Shown: positions 25,829 to 34,709, numbered from the stretch's first letter. The stretch is DNA of 64,000 bases from Algoriphagus algorifonticola (GCF_007655305.1 NZ_VLOG01000008.1:1-64000), one strand, 5' to 3'. Numbers and translations: made by a program. Notes: generated from the sequence alone by a model not told the origin.

Positions 25829-26421
25829 GGTTGAGGATAACCTCTCAAGATTCTTTGAATGTATTTGCCCACAATGTCAAATTCCAAATTGACCTTATCT
25901 CCTACCTGTAATTGATGAAAATTAGTATGCTCGAAGGTATAAGGGATAATCGCAACTGAAAATCTTCCCGGACCTGAATTAAAACATGTCAGACTAGTTC
26001 CATTAATGGTAATTGACCCCTTTTCAACAGTCACATTTCCTGTAGCAGGATCGAATTCCAAATCGAAAATCCAGGATCCATCCTGATCTTTGATATTTTT
26101 CACTACTCCGGTTTGGTCGACATGTCCCTGAACGATGTGCCCATCAAACCTTCCATTTGCAGGCATACATCTTTCCAGGTTAACTTTCTTTCCCACTTCC
26201 CATGCTGAAAGATTGGTTTTTTGAATAGTTTCATCAATGGCCGTTACTCTGTAGGCTTTGGGGTCTGTTCTTACCACAGTTAAACATACCCCATCATGAG
26301 CGACCGATTGATCAATTTTTAATTCCGAACAAATTTCTGACTCTAAGTCAAAGTGAACATTTGAACCTTCTTTGGTAATATTTTGAATGACTCCGAATGA
26401 TTCGATGATTCCTGTAAACAT
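25825..26421 (-). CDS. ribE: Riboflavin synthase alpha chain
   Basis: This 198-residue trimeric enzyme joins two molecules of 6,7-dimethyl-8-ribityllumazine to make riboflavin. It starts with MFTGIIESFGVI and has two lumazine-binding repeats. The first includes SVAHDGVCLTVV near residues 39-50 and the second includes GSITINGTSLTCF near 134-146; GHIVQGHVDQTG lies between. The length is usual for the family. It is divergent from pcm across about 100 bp. Confidence 0.95.
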   Translation of the reverse strand: MFTGIIESFGVIQNITKEGSNVHFDLESEICSELKIDQSVAHDGVCLTVVRTDPKAYRVTAIDETIQKTNLSAWEVGKKVNLERCMPANGRFDGHIVQGHVDQTGVVKNIKDQDGSWIFDLEFDPATGNVTVEKGSITINGTSLTCFNSGPGRFSVAIIPYTFEHTNFHQLQVGDKVNLEFDIVGKYIQRILRGYPQP

Positions 26422-26524
26422 ATATTTTCTTTGAACTGGCTTTCAGTGAATAAGCAATTTTTGCCGCTTGAGGTTTCAAATTAAGCCAAAATATCCTTTA
26501 ACTTCGACTGAAACTCAATATTCA

Positions 26525-27187
26525 ATGCCACTGCTTAAATTAGAAGATACTTACCTCCATAAAGGAAAAAGAAAAGCACTTGTAGCTGAACTCAAAAAGA
26601 AAGGAATTCAAAGTCAACGTGTTTTGGATGCAATCAATGCCTTACCCAGACATTTTTTCTTTGATTCCGCTTTAATTTCACATGCCTATGAAGACAAAGC
26701 ATTTCCGATAGGTGAGGGTCAGACAATCTCGCAACCTTATACAGTAGCCTTTCAGACTGAACTGTTGGATATTCAGCAAGGCGATAAAGTTTTGGAAATT
26801 GGAACTGGATCCGGATACCAAGCAAGCATACTACACCTTTTAGGAGCTGAGGTTTATACAATTGAATATCAAAAAAAACTTTTTGAGGGTACCCAGAAAT
26901 TTTTGAAAAGACTGGGAATAGAAATGAACCTGTTTTATGGAGATGGTACAGGAGGTCTTCCTCAATTCGCCCCTTACGATAAGATTATCGTAACTGCTGG
27001 AGCTCCGGTAGTACCTGAAGCTCTAACCCAACAATTGAAGGTTGGAGGAGTTTTAGTCATTCCTGTTGGGGATAGAAGTAAACAAGCTATGGTAAAAATC
27101 ACCAAGAAGGCAGGAGGAAAATTAGAAAGGGAAGAATTTGATTACTTCGCTTTTGTACCCTTATTGGGAAAAGATGGATGGAAATAG
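26525..27187 (+). CDS. pcm: Protein-L-isoaspartate O-methyltransferase
   Basis: This 220-residue SAM-dependent enzyme methylates L-isoaspartyl residues so that damaged proteins can be repaired. Motif I VLEIGTGSGYQASIL and the PCMT segment EDKAFPIGEGQTISQPYTVAFQTELL are both intact, as is VGGVLVIPVGDR. ATG at 26525 gives the usual family N-terminus. A TTG at 26468 in the same frame would add 19 residues that overlap the ribE promoter region and look non-conserved. Confidence 0.92.
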   Translation: MPLLKLEDTYLHKGKRKALVAELKKKGIQSQRVLDAINALPRHFFFDSALISHAYEDKAFPIGEGQTISQPYTVAFQTELLDIQQGDKVLEIGTGSGYQASILHLLGAEVYTIEYQKKLFEGTQKFLKRLGIEMNLFYGDGTGGLPQFAPYDKIIVTAGAPVVPEALTQQLKVGGVLVIPVGDRSKQAMVKITKKAGGKLEREEFDYFAFVPLLGKDGWK

Positions 27188-27280
27188 AATTAAGAGATTT
27201 TTCAGAATAATATTTTGAAAATATATTTTCATATAATGCTTTAAGAAATTTAATTTTTATTTTTGTTGAAATTAAAGATT

Positions 27281-27808
27281 ATGGCTAAGAAAAAATTTGC
27301 AAGGGAATCAGCTACCATCATGACAGAAATGGTGCTACCTAATGACACAAATACACTGAATAATCTCATGGGGGGAAGGTTGATGCATTGGATGGATGTG
27401 GTTGCAGCCATCGCTGCTCAGAAGCATTCCAACCGAATTGTAGTCACAGCTTCAGCTGATAGCATTTCATTCAAGCAGCCCATTAAACTTGGCAATGTGG
27501 TCACATTGGAATCCAAAGTAACAAGGGCTTTCAATTCCTCAATGGAGGTTTATATTGAAGTAACAGCAGAAGATATTCCTGCCAGTACAAAAATCACTAC
27601 GCATAGAGCTTTCTTTACATTTGTTGCGGTAGATCAAAACGGGAAGCCCATAGAAGTGCCTGAGGTAGTACCTGAGACAGGTGAAGAAGAGGAGCTTTTC
27701 GAAGGGGCATTGAGGAGAAGGCAACTGAGATTGGTTTTAGCAAAAAGAATGAAACCAGAAGATGCAGTGGAGTTGAAATCCATATTCAATCTAGACATCA
27801 CAAAATAA
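27281..27808 (+). CDS. Acyl-CoA thioesterase (hotdog fold)
   Basis: This 175-residue cytosolic thioesterase of the YciA/BACH type has the signature NTLNNLMGGRLMHWMDVVAAIAA near residues 23-45, with the catalytic Asp in the helix. SADSISFKQPIKLGNVVTLESKV follows. It hydrolyses acyl-CoA to free acid and CoA; chain length cannot be inferred. ATG at 27281 is preferred over an in-frame TTG at 27263. A terminator follows at 27814-27842. Confidence 0.88.
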   Translation: MAKKKFARESATIMTEMVLPNDTNTLNNLMGGRLMHWMDVVAAIAAQKHSNRIVVTASADSISFKQPIKLGNVVTLESKVTRAFNSSMEVYIEVTAEDIPASTKITTHRAFFTFVAVDQNGKPIEVPEVVPETGEEEELFEGALRRRQLRLVLAKRMKPEDAVELKSIFNLDITK

Positions 27809-27813
27809 TGATC

Positions 27814-27842
27814 AGGGAAGGCACAAAGTCTTCCCTTTTTTT
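27814..27842 (+). terminator. Terminator of the thioesterase gene
   Basis: AGGGAAG and CTTCCCT form a 7-bp stem with a 9-nt loop followed by seven T. It lies 5 bp after the stop codon and separates the thioesterase from the next operon. Confidence 0.85.
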
Positions 27843-27875
27843 GGCTTAAGGGGATTTTTTGAGCAATTTTCAGAC

Positions 27876-28460
27876 ATGGAAAATTTATCACTTGGTGAAT
27901 TAAAATACATACTTCAAGAACCGATTTATCTTTTCGAGGAAGATCAATCTGAATTGAAAAACCAGGAATCTGACACTAAATCAGAGCCTGTCAAGAAAAA
28001 TGAGGTCCCCCATACAACTCTAGAAGAACCAATCAAACCTGATGAATTAAAGCCTGAAATTGAAGAGGTTGAAATAGAACCTATTAAAGTTCGTGGCAAG
28101 TTTGAAAAAGGGATTCTGATTTTACATGAGGAGGCAGCGCTCAGTGATGCTGTGATGGATATGCTTGTGAAAATGATACAGGCAGTAGGGCATAGTATGA
28201 GCGAAGTTGGATTAGTAAGTTCGGAAGAACTGCATGGAAAAAGCCTAGAGGAATTTCAGGCAATCAATGCCCATATTGTGCTGAAGTTCGGCAAAATCAA
28301 ACACCCAATCAATGCGCTTCCCATCCACGACTATCAAATTCACACAGAGGAGGAAACGGAGTATTTGTTCGCAGATTCTCTCACAGCCATTTCAGAGGAT
28401 AAAAATTTAAAAATTAAAACCTGGAACGCTTTGAAACTTCTCTTTAATATATCCAAATGA
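27876..28460 (+). CDS. Hypothetical protein with HolD-like C-terminal pattern
   Basis: This 194-residue cytosolic protein has an acidic, low-complexity linker over residues about 27-68. A compact domain follows at residues 70-194. That domain reads as strand GILILHEEA, helix MLVKMIQAVG, strand IVLKFGK, then LPIHDYQI and a C-terminal helix pair with ADSLTAISEDKNLKIKTWNALKLLF. The ending pattern (adSL..i..d..lK...W..L) recalls the psi subunit (HolD) of DNA polymerase III. This is a by-eye resemblance only. It overlaps the DUF3817 gene by 4 bp (ATGA), so the two are translationally coupled. Confidence 0.5.
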   Translation: MENLSLGELKYILQEPIYLFEEDQSELKNQESDTKSEPVKKNEVPHTTLEEPIKPDELKPEIEEVEIEPIKVRGKFEKGILILHEEAALSDAVMDMLVKMIQAVGHSMSEVGLVSSEELHGKSLEEFQAINAHIVLKFGKIKHPINALPIHDYQIHTEEETEYLFADSLTAISEDKNLKIKTWNALKLLFNISK

Positions 28461-28777
28461 AAAAATTAACTCCAGAGCAAAGCCTGTGGGCCAAACGATT
28501 TAAATGGATCAGTTTGATTGAAGGAATATCATTTTTGGTGCTCTTATTTATTGCCATGCCATTGAAATACATGATGGATTTGCCTCAGGCTGTAACAGTT
28601 ATTGGCTGGGTACATGGGCTACTTTTCATTATTTACATCTATACTGTATTCCCTACAGCTTCAAAGCTAAATTGGAATTTCAGTCGAACTCTATTTGCCT
28701 TAATCGCTTCTGTCTTACCCTTTGGCCCATTTATATTTGACAGAAATCTGAAGAAAAGCCAACAAGTTGATTTTTGA
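28457..28777 (+). CDS. DUF3817 membrane protein
   Basis: This 106-residue protein has three transmembrane segments and the DUF3817 pattern: FKWISLIEGISFLVLLFIAMPLKYM near residues 13-37 and VTVIGWVHGLLFIIYIY near 45-61. The function of the family is unknown. It is the middle gene of a tight three-gene operon, with a 4-bp overlap upstream and a 1-bp gap downstream. Confidence 0.8.
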   Translation: MKKLTPEQSLWAKRFKWISLIEGISFLVLLFIAMPLKYMMDLPQAVTVIGWVHGLLFIIYIYTVFPTASKLNWNFSRTLFALIASVLPFGPFIFDRNLKKSQQVDF

Positions 28778-28778
28778 A

Positions 28779-29798
28779 ATGGCATTGATCAGCAAAAAGA
28801 AAAAAGTTTACAAAATCAGCTCAGAACTGAGAAACTATCTACTGGAATATTCCAGAGAAGTAGATATACCCATTCATTATCATGAACTGTTAAGATATAC
28901 TGATTCGATTGCTTTATATGATTCCAAAGATCAGGACACATTTTGGGAGACAGTATTTTATGATCAATCAGACCGAGAAGAAATCCATTTAAATGTCAAA
29001 AAGATCTATGCTATTCTGAAAGCCGGAGGAGATATGTCTGTGATGGATCACCTGTATGTAGATCGAATTGATCTATGTATTTATGGTAACACGCAGCCTT
29101 TTCGAGTAAGGATTGTAAACCGGATCAATGATAATTTTGACTATTTCTACATTAAAAATGCAGACGCATCCAGAGTATATGGATTGGAATTGGAACATCT
29201 GCTTTCTCCCAACAGAATCAGTTACCTCGTTCATCAAAATACCTTGATTGAGGAACATATCGCAGGTATTCCTGGAGATAAATTTATGCGTCTTCACATG
29301 GCAGATCCACATCTGAACCCTATTCGACTCGCCAAAGAGTTCGTTAAATTCAATGAGCGTTGCTTTGTAAGACTTTTGGGAGATATGCACTCCTCTAATT
29401 TTGTAATAGACGTAACGCCTGATTTCGAAGAGACGCATTATAGAATCAGGGCGATTGATTTTGATCAGCAAACCTATGAAGGTAAAAAGTCTATTTATTT
29501 GCCTCAATATTTCAAGGAAAATAATGTCTTAATTCAATTGGGAATGAAATACATCACTCCTGAATCTATGAGGCAATATCAACGAGAAGAAAGAGCCTTG
29601 ATCGCCACTAGGTTGAAGTCTTCCTATCATGAAATCGAGGGAATTTTAAACGCTATGGAAAAGGATCATATTGCTCCTTTGCAAAACGTGGATAGCCTGA
29701 GAAAAGAATTGGCAAGACATTATAAGAACCAAAAGTTCATGTCTTGCCAAAATATGGGGCAAATTCTGAAAGTAAGTTTGGAGCAACTACTCAAATAA
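28779..29798 (+). CDS. Divergent protein-kinase-like-fold protein
   Basis: This 339-residue soluble protein carries scattered kinase-like motifs: YIKNAD near residue 125 as a candidate beta-3 lysine, GLELEHLL as a candidate alpha-C glutamate and IEEHIAGIPGDKF as a hinge. LLGDMHSSNFVID near residues 202-214 has the catalytic-loop pattern D-x-H-x-x-N, and IRAIDFDQQ holds the metal-binding Asp. This layout fits the aminoglycoside phosphotransferase/lipopolysaccharide kinase branch, so it may phosphorylate a small molecule or glycan. It starts at ATG 28779, one base after the DUF3817 stop; a TTG at 28767 is less likely. No family name is claimed. Confidence 0.6.
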   Translation: MALISKKKKVYKISSELRNYLLEYSREVDIPIHYHELLRYTDSIALYDSKDQDTFWETVFYDQSDREEIHLNVKKIYAILKAGGDMSVMDHLYVDRIDLCIYGNTQPFRVRIVNRINDNFDYFYIKNADASRVYGLELEHLLSPNRISYLVHQNTLIEEHIAGIPGDKFMRLHMADPHLNPIRLAKEFVKFNERCFVRLLGDMHSSNFVIDVTPDFEETHYRIRAIDFDQQTYEGKKSIYLPQYFKENNVLIQLGMKYITPESMRQYQREERALIATRLKSSYHEIEGILNAMEKDHIAPLQNVDSLRKELARHYKNQKFMSCQNMGQILKVSLEQLLK

Positions 29799-29800
29799 TA

Positions 29801-30394
29801 TTACCACTTTTTCAATTGCTCATAAACCAAATGCAAGGGAAATCCCATTACATTGAAGTAAGATCCTTCAATACTTGCAACTCCTATAAATCCAATCCAT
29901 TCCTGAATTCCATAAGCTCCCGCCTTATCGAAAGGCTTATATTCTCGGATATAATGCCAAATCTCTTCTTCTTCCAAAAATCGAAAGGTTACCTTCGTTT
30001 CATCCTCAAGCGTGATCCTCTTGTTTCTATCCTTGATGGTAACAGCCGTCATCACTGTATGCGTAGCACCGGATAAACTTTTGATCATGTCGAAAGCCTG
30101 TTGTTCTGAATTAGGTTTGCCCAGAACATGGCCTTTTTCGATGACAACAGTATCAGATGTAATGAGGATTTCATTTTCTTTAAGTTCCTCAGGATAAGAT
30201 TCTGATTTCAACCTAGAGAGATAAGCCGCCACATATTCCGCAGGAATATCTGGCGGAATCGTCTCATCCACAGGGTTGACTTTGATTTCAAATTCCAGCT
30301 CTAACCCTTTTAGAAGCTCTTGTCTTCTCGGAGAATTAGATGCTAAGATGAGCTTTTTGTCCTTCAGTTTTTTCAAAAAAGGCGTCATATTCAT
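29801..30394 (-). CDS. maf: Maf family nucleotide pyrophosphatase
   Basis: This protein of about 197 residues hydrolyses modified or canonical nucleoside triphosphates. It has the N-terminal Maf signature LILASNSPRRQELL, plus KVNPVDET, ITSDTVV near residue 77 and the KAGAYGIQEWIGFIGVASIEGSYFNVMGFPL segment. Start candidates are the ATG codons at 30394 and 30388; both lie inside the 3' end of the DUF1015 gene, giving about a 55-bp overlap. It is the last gene of the accC-DUF1015-maf operon. Its stop faces the kinase-like gene at a 2-bp distance. Confidence 0.9.
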   Translation of the reverse strand: MNMTPFLKKLKDKKLILASNSPRRQELLKGLELEFEIKVNPVDETIPPDIPAEYVAAYLSRLKSESYPEELKENEILITSDTVVIEKGHVLGKPNSEQQAFDMIKSLSGATHTVMTAVTIKDRNKRITLEDETKVTFRFLEEEEIWHYIREYKPFDKAGAYGIQEWIGFIGVASIEGSYFNVMGFPLHLVYEQLKKW

Positions 30395-31667
30395 AGTCAA
30401 ATTCGTCTTGATCAATACTCGCAAAAATCAATCCTCCAAGAGCTTTAGGATAAAAATAAGTAGATTTCTGCGGCATCATTTCTCCGGATTTACAAACCTC
30501 CAAAACTTGCTCCATCTCTAATTCTCTGGTAATTAAAGCAAAGGTTGCTTTTCCGGATCTTACTTCTCTAATACAACGCGCAAAATTTCTTTCATAGGCA
30601 ATTTTGGGTGATTTCCTTTGTTCTTCGGATGGGATTCCTAAAATCTGGTTAAACAGAACTTCATGTAAAGCTACTAAATCTAAGTTTTTCAAAGCAGGAG
30701 CTAGGTTCAAATTTAAATTTTTAAACTTCTCTTCCTTCAGCTCCAAGAAATAGGACTCCTCTCCTATTACCAAACCATAAGTATGGGATTTATGAAAAGC
30801 ATAATTGCCTAATTCATCCGGATCTGGGAATTTTTTGACTACAAACCAATCCTCCAACTTATTCATTAATGTGGATTGCTCTATTTCCATATTATAAAAT
30901 AGCCGATGGGTAGGAAGAATTTTGAGATCATTCGCCAATGCATTGGTTAAATACATCAGATGATAATCATGAGCCTTCCACTTCTTATCCTGATATGCTC
31001 CATTCATTGAGTTACGATAAGAAATAGCTCCTTCTAAGCGATGATGGCCATCTGCTAATATGATTTGCTTTTTTTGAATTAGGGTCAAAAACTTTTGAAT
31101 AACTCTTGCGTCATGAATCACTGCTAAAACTTCCCTTACTCCTTGGTAATCCTCCAATTCATATAATGGGGATTCAATAGCTGCATCCATGTATTTCTCC
31201 AATTGGAATTCCTCGTCCTCATACAATCCATGAGTGGGACTTGCCTGGATTTTAGATGCCTTCAAAAGATCAACTCTATCATTTACCGCAGAGACTATCG
31301 TATTCTCATGCCTTAAAATCTGTTTTTCTTCCCAATTATAGGCTTTAATCTGAGCTATAAACCCTTTTCGACATCGCTCATCATGCTCTCCAGGAAGCCT
31401 GAAATATTGATAATAGACATAAATTCCGGGAAGCATATCCTGAGAAATAATCCCCTCTTTTTTCCATTCTGATATAGTATTCTTCACTCTTTCTATAGGC
31501 TTGGGACCTTTAGGTACAGAAAGGTGTATACTATTTAGAGGATTTTGATAGAGTTGCTCTCTCTGCTTTTCAGAAACCACATCAAAAAGTGGGGCAGTAA
31601 GTTCTTCCAACTTAGAGCTAAACTTCTCAGCATACCTCCAAGCTCTTAATGGTAGTATTTCAGCCAT
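30336..31667 (-). CDS. DUF1015 family protein
   Basis: This 443-residue cytosolic protein belongs to DUF1015, recognised from its N-terminus (AEILPLRAWRYAEKF), ILADGHHRLEGAISYR near residues 200-215, YLTNALANDL and the C-terminal MMPQKSTYFYPKALGGLIF. The DGHHR motif is the most conserved part of the family and may form an active site, but no activity is established. It lies one base after the biotin carboxylase gene and overlaps maf. Confidence 0.85.
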   Translation of the reverse strand: MAEILPLRAWRYAEKFSSKLEELTAPLFDVVSEKQREQLYQNPLNSIHLSVPKGPKPIERVKNTISEWKKEGIISQDMLPGIYVYYQYFRLPGEHDERCRKGFIAQIKAYNWEEKQILRHENTIVSAVNDRVDLLKASKIQASPTHGLYEDEEFQLEKYMDAAIESPLYELEDYQGVREVLAVIHDARVIQKFLTLIQKKQIILADGHHRLEGAISYRNSMNGAYQDKKWKAHDYHLMYLTNALANDLKILPTHRLFYNMEIEQSTLMNKLEDWFVVKKFPDPDELGNYAFHKSHTYGLVIGEESYFLELKEEKFKNLNLNLAPALKNLDLVALHEVLFNQILGIPSEEQRKSPKIAYERNFARCIREVRSGKATFALITRELEMEQVLEVCKSGEMMPQKSTYFYPKALGGLIFASIDQDEFDYEYDAFFEKTEGQKAHLSI

Positions 31668-31668
31668 A

Positions 31669-33171
31669 TTATTTTAATCTATTCCTCCACATACTGGTAG
31701 ATTGGGAAGGGTTAGACTCGGTAGTTTTGTTTGTTGATTTTGATTTTTGAGCATTGAAAAATTCAACTGCCAAAGCAGCTAACATTTCTTCTTCTTCAGG
31801 AGAGAGCTTCTGATCCAAAACTTCAGGAGTAAAGTACCTTTCCACGAATTTGGTATCGAAATTTCCACTGACGAAGGCCTCATGCTCTAAAGCAAAACGA
31901 CAAAAATCCAATGTGGTTTGAATTCCAGTAATCTCATAATCCTCAATTGCCCTCAACATTCTGTCTATCGCAGCCTCTCTAGATTCTGCATGCGTGATTA
32001 GTTTGGCAATCATTGGATCATAATAAATAGGTATATCCATACCTTCCTCAAACCCATCATCCACACGAATTCCAGGTCCTTGAGGTCTTCTATAGGTAAT
32101 TAATTTCCCAATATCCGGTAAAAAGTTGTTTCTCGGATCTTCTGCATAAACACGAACTTCCAATGAATGTCCGTTGATTTTTAAATCCTCTTGAACAAAG
32201 TTCAATTTTTTTCCTTCAGCCACCCAGATTTGCTCTTTTACCAAATCCTTTCCTGTAATCATCTCTGTCACAGGATGCTCTACCTGAAGGCGGGTATTCA
32301 TCTCAAGGAAATAAAAGTTCAATTTATCGTCCACAATGAATTCCACTGTTCCGGCACCATAATAATTACATGCCTTCGCCACTCCCACAGCTGCCTCTCC
32401 CATGGCTTTTCTCATTTCTGGAGTCACTACGGCTGAAGGCGCTTCTTCAATTACTTTTTGGTGTCTTCTCTGAATAGAACACTCTCTTTCAAATAGATAA
32501 ACAATATTTCCATGCTGATCGCCCAAAATTTGAATTTCTATATGTCGTGGAGAAGTGATGAATTTTTCAATAAATACAGCACCATCTCCAAAAGCAGATT
32601 GTGCCTCAGAAACAGCCCTTTGCATCTGCTCCTCAAATTCCGCTTCAGATTCTACAATCCGCATTCCCTTTCCTCCTCCTCCTGCGCTCGCCTTGATCAG
32701 GATTGGATATCCGATTTCTTGAGCCTTAGATTTAGCAGCCGCAATATCTGAAATGGCCTCTTCTGTCCCCGGAACCAATGGAATATCATACTTAGAAACC
32801 GCCTGCTTAGCTGCCAATTTACTCCCCATAACCTCAATAGATTCTGGGGAAGGCCCTACAAAAATAATCCCTGCATCACTGACTTTTTGGGAAAAACCCG
32901 CATTTTCTGATAAAAACCCATATCCGGGATGAATGGCATCTACTCCTAATTCTTTACATGCCTCAATTATTTTATCTGCCAATAAATAGGACTGATTAGA
33001 AGGTGGCGGTCCTAAGCAAATAGCCTCATCAGCAAATTTGACATGGGGGGATAATCTATCAGCTTCTGAATAAACTGCAACGGTTTTAATTCCCATTTCC
33101 TTTGCTGAGCGCATGATTCTAAGGGCAATCTCTCCTCTATTGGCTACAAGCAATTTTTTAATACTTGGCAT
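31669..33171 (-). CDS. accC: Biotin carboxylase subunit of acyl-CoA carboxylase
   Basis: This 500-residue ATP-grasp enzyme carboxylates biotin on the carrier protein using bicarbonate and ATP. It opens with IKKLLVANRGEIALRIMRSA, has the glycine-rich loop KASAGGGGKGMRIVES near residues 158-173, FLEMNTRLQVEHPVTEM near 285-301 and ends with a low-complexity tail of about 50 residues. It may serve acetyl-CoA or propionyl-CoA carboxylase; no biotin carrier or carboxyltransferase gene is next to it. ATG at 33171 is chosen because the longer frame to 33261 adds a non-conserved peptide. It heads the operon with DUF1015 and maf. Confidence 0.9.
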   Translation of the reverse strand: MPSIKKLLVANRGEIALRIMRSAKEMGIKTVAVYSEADRLSPHVKFADEAICLGPPPSNQSYLLADKIIEACKELGVDAIHPGYGFLSENAGFSQKVSDAGIIFVGPSPESIEVMGSKLAAKQAVSKYDIPLVPGTEEAISDIAAAKSKAQEIGYPILIKASAGGGGKGMRIVESEAEFEEQMQRAVSEAQSAFGDGAVFIEKFITSPRHIEIQILGDQHGNIVYLFERECSIQRRHQKVIEEAPSAVVTPEMRKAMGEAAVGVAKACNYYGAGTVEFIVDDKLNFYFLEMNTRLQVEHPVTEMITGKDLVKEQIWVAEGKKLNFVQEDLKINGHSLEVRVYAEDPRNNFLPDIGKLITYRRPQGPGIRVDDGFEEGMDIPIYYDPMIAKLITHAESREAAIDRMLRAIEDYEITGIQTTLDFCRFALEHEAFVSGNFDTKFVERYFTPEVLDQKLSPEEEEMLAALAVEFFNAQKSKSTNKTTESNPSQSTSMWRNRLK

Positions 33172-33267
33172 GATCTCTAATCTTATTTGGGTATGGTACA
33201 AAGTCAAAAGCGAATTAAGGAAATTATTTTGAGGAATGTTAAGAAAGCAGCAGTAAGACAAGGGATT

Positions 33268-33299
33268 TTTGCTTGGTAGGCATTTAAGTTTTATTTTTG
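33268..33299 (+). promoter_or_regulatory. Consensus Bacteroidota promoter for the KBL/SPT-like gene
   Basis: TTTG (33268-33271) is followed after exactly 20 nt by TATTTTTG (33292-33299), matching the TTTG / TAnnTTTG consensus in both sequence and spacing. Transcription would begin near 33306, about 50 nt before the TTG start codon at 33357. Confidence 0.65.
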
Positions 33300-33356
33300 G
33301 CGGATTTTGAATGAATAAATCATTGCAAAATCTTTATCACTTAAATTCAATAAGCT

Positions 33357-34607
33357 TTGGATCTATTTGCAAAACTACACACCAATCTGGGCCCGCTGGG
33401 CAAACACTCTCAGTTTTCAGATGGCTATTACATGTTCCCTAAACTAGAGGGCGAGATTGCTCCCCGTATGAAATTTCAGGGAAGAGAGGTATTGACTTGG
33501 TCTCTGAATAATTATTTGGGTCTGGCCAATCATCCTGAAGTAAGGAAAACTGACGCTGATGCAGCAGCCAAATGGGGTGCAGCATACCCAATGGGAGCTA
33601 GAATGATGTCAGGCCAAACCTCACTCCACGAAAAACTGGAGGATGAATTGGCTGAGTTCGTAGGCAAAGAGAAGGCCTACTTATTAAATTATGGCTATCA
33701 AGGCATCATGTCTGTAATTGATGCTCTTTTGGACAGAAAAGATGTAGTAGTATATGACTCAGAATGTCACGCCTGTATTATTGATGCATTGAGAATGCAC
33801 ATGGGAAAAAGGTACGTTTTCCCTCATAATGATATCGAAAACTGTGAAAAGCAGTTGGAAAGAGCAACCAAACTTGCAGCAGAAACAGGAGGAGGCATTC
33901 TTGTAATTACTGAAGGTGTTTTCGGTATGACCGGAGATCAGGGCAAACTCAAAGAAATCTGCGAACTGAAAAAGAAATTCGAATTCCGTTTATTGGTTGA
34001 CGATGCTCATGGTTTCGGAACTATGGGACAAACCGGTGCCGGAACTCATGAAGAGCAGGGAGTAATCGAAGAGGTAGACCTTTATTTCTCCACATTCGCA
34101 AAATCTATGGCATCTATTGGTGCTTTCATTGCAGGAGAAGAAAAAGTAATTCACTATTTGAGGTTCAATATGAGATCTCAAATCTTTGCAAAGTCTTTGC
34201 CTATGCTTTTGGTAGAAGGTGCTTTGAAGCGTTTGGAGCTTCTAAAAACCCAACCAGAATTAAAGGCAAATCTCTGGAAAATAGTCAATGCATTGAGAAG
34301 TGGGCTTCATGAAAACGGTTTTAGCACCGGAAAATCAAATTCTCCAGTTACTCCAGTGGTCTTGAACGGAACAGTAGGCGAGGCTGCAGCTCTTTCTTAT
34401 GACTTAAGAGAAAATTATAACATCTTCTGTTCAGTCGTGATTTACCCGGTAGTACCTAAAGGCATGATTATCTTGCGTTTAATCCCTACTGCTGTTCACA
34501 CTTTGGAAGATGTGAAAGAGACTATTCAGGCCTTTGCAGCTGTGAAAGACAAGCTAACTAGCGGTCAATACAGAAATTCTGAGATAGCAGTTTCCTTCGG
34601 GGAATAA
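33357..34607 (+). CDS. KBL/SPT-like class II PLP-dependent acyltransferase or aminotransferase
   Basis: This 416-residue fold-type I PLP enzyme is related to 2-amino-3-ketobutyrate CoA ligase and serine palmitoyltransferase. It has SLNNYLGLANHPEV near residues 49-62, GARMMSGQTSLHEKLE, DSECHACIIDALRMH and LVDDAHGFGTMGQTG near 218-232. The PLP lysine is in FSTFAKSMAS near 244-253. The start is TTG: an in-frame stop lies 3 nt further upstream (33351-33353) and the sequence from MDLF onward fits the family. An alpha-oxoamine synthase role in lipid synthesis is plausible. A consensus promoter precedes it. Confidence 0.85.
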   Translation: MDLFAKLHTNLGPLGKHSQFSDGYYMFPKLEGEIAPRMKFQGREVLTWSLNNYLGLANHPEVRKTDADAAAKWGAAYPMGARMMSGQTSLHEKLEDELAEFVGKEKAYLLNYGYQGIMSVIDALLDRKDVVVYDSECHACIIDALRMHMGKRYVFPHNDIENCEKQLERATKLAAETGGGILVITEGVFGMTGDQGKLKEICELKKKFEFRLLVDDAHGFGTMGQTGAGTHEEQGVIEEVDLYFSTFAKSMASIGAFIAGEEKVIHYLRFNMRSQIFAKSLPMLLVEGALKRLELLKTQPELKANLWKIVNALRSGLHENGFSTGKSNSPVTPVVLNGTVGEAAALSYDLRENYNIFCSVVIYPVVPKGMIILRLIPTAVHTLEDVKETIQAFAAVKDKLTSGQYRNSEIAVSFGE

Positions 34608-34636
34608 AAAAAAATTCAAAAAAAATGCCCTCAGGA

Positions 34637-34666
34637 TTGAAATAGCAAGTATTTGGGCTATATTGG
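34637..34666 (+). promoter_or_regulatory. Probable promoter of the Hc1-like gene
   Basis: TTG (34637-34639) is followed after 19 nt by TATATTGG (34659-34666), seven of eight matches to TAnnTTTG allowing one change. It lies 43 bp before the Hc1-like start codon, so the small gene can be transcribed on its own. Confidence 0.4.
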
Positions 34667-34709
34667 ATTCAAATAAACTTATCATCAACCTAAAAAACAC
34701 ACTTTTACT

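Noticed and set aside
29073-29507. 144-codon minus-strand frame inside the kinase-like gene
   Set aside because: It is wholly antisense to a gene with coherent motifs, so it is a shadow frame.
33172-33261. 30-residue N-terminal extension of biotin carboxylase
   Set aside because: The extension is not like the family N-terminus, and the ATG at 33171 gives the normal start. The extension would also run toward the divergent promoter.
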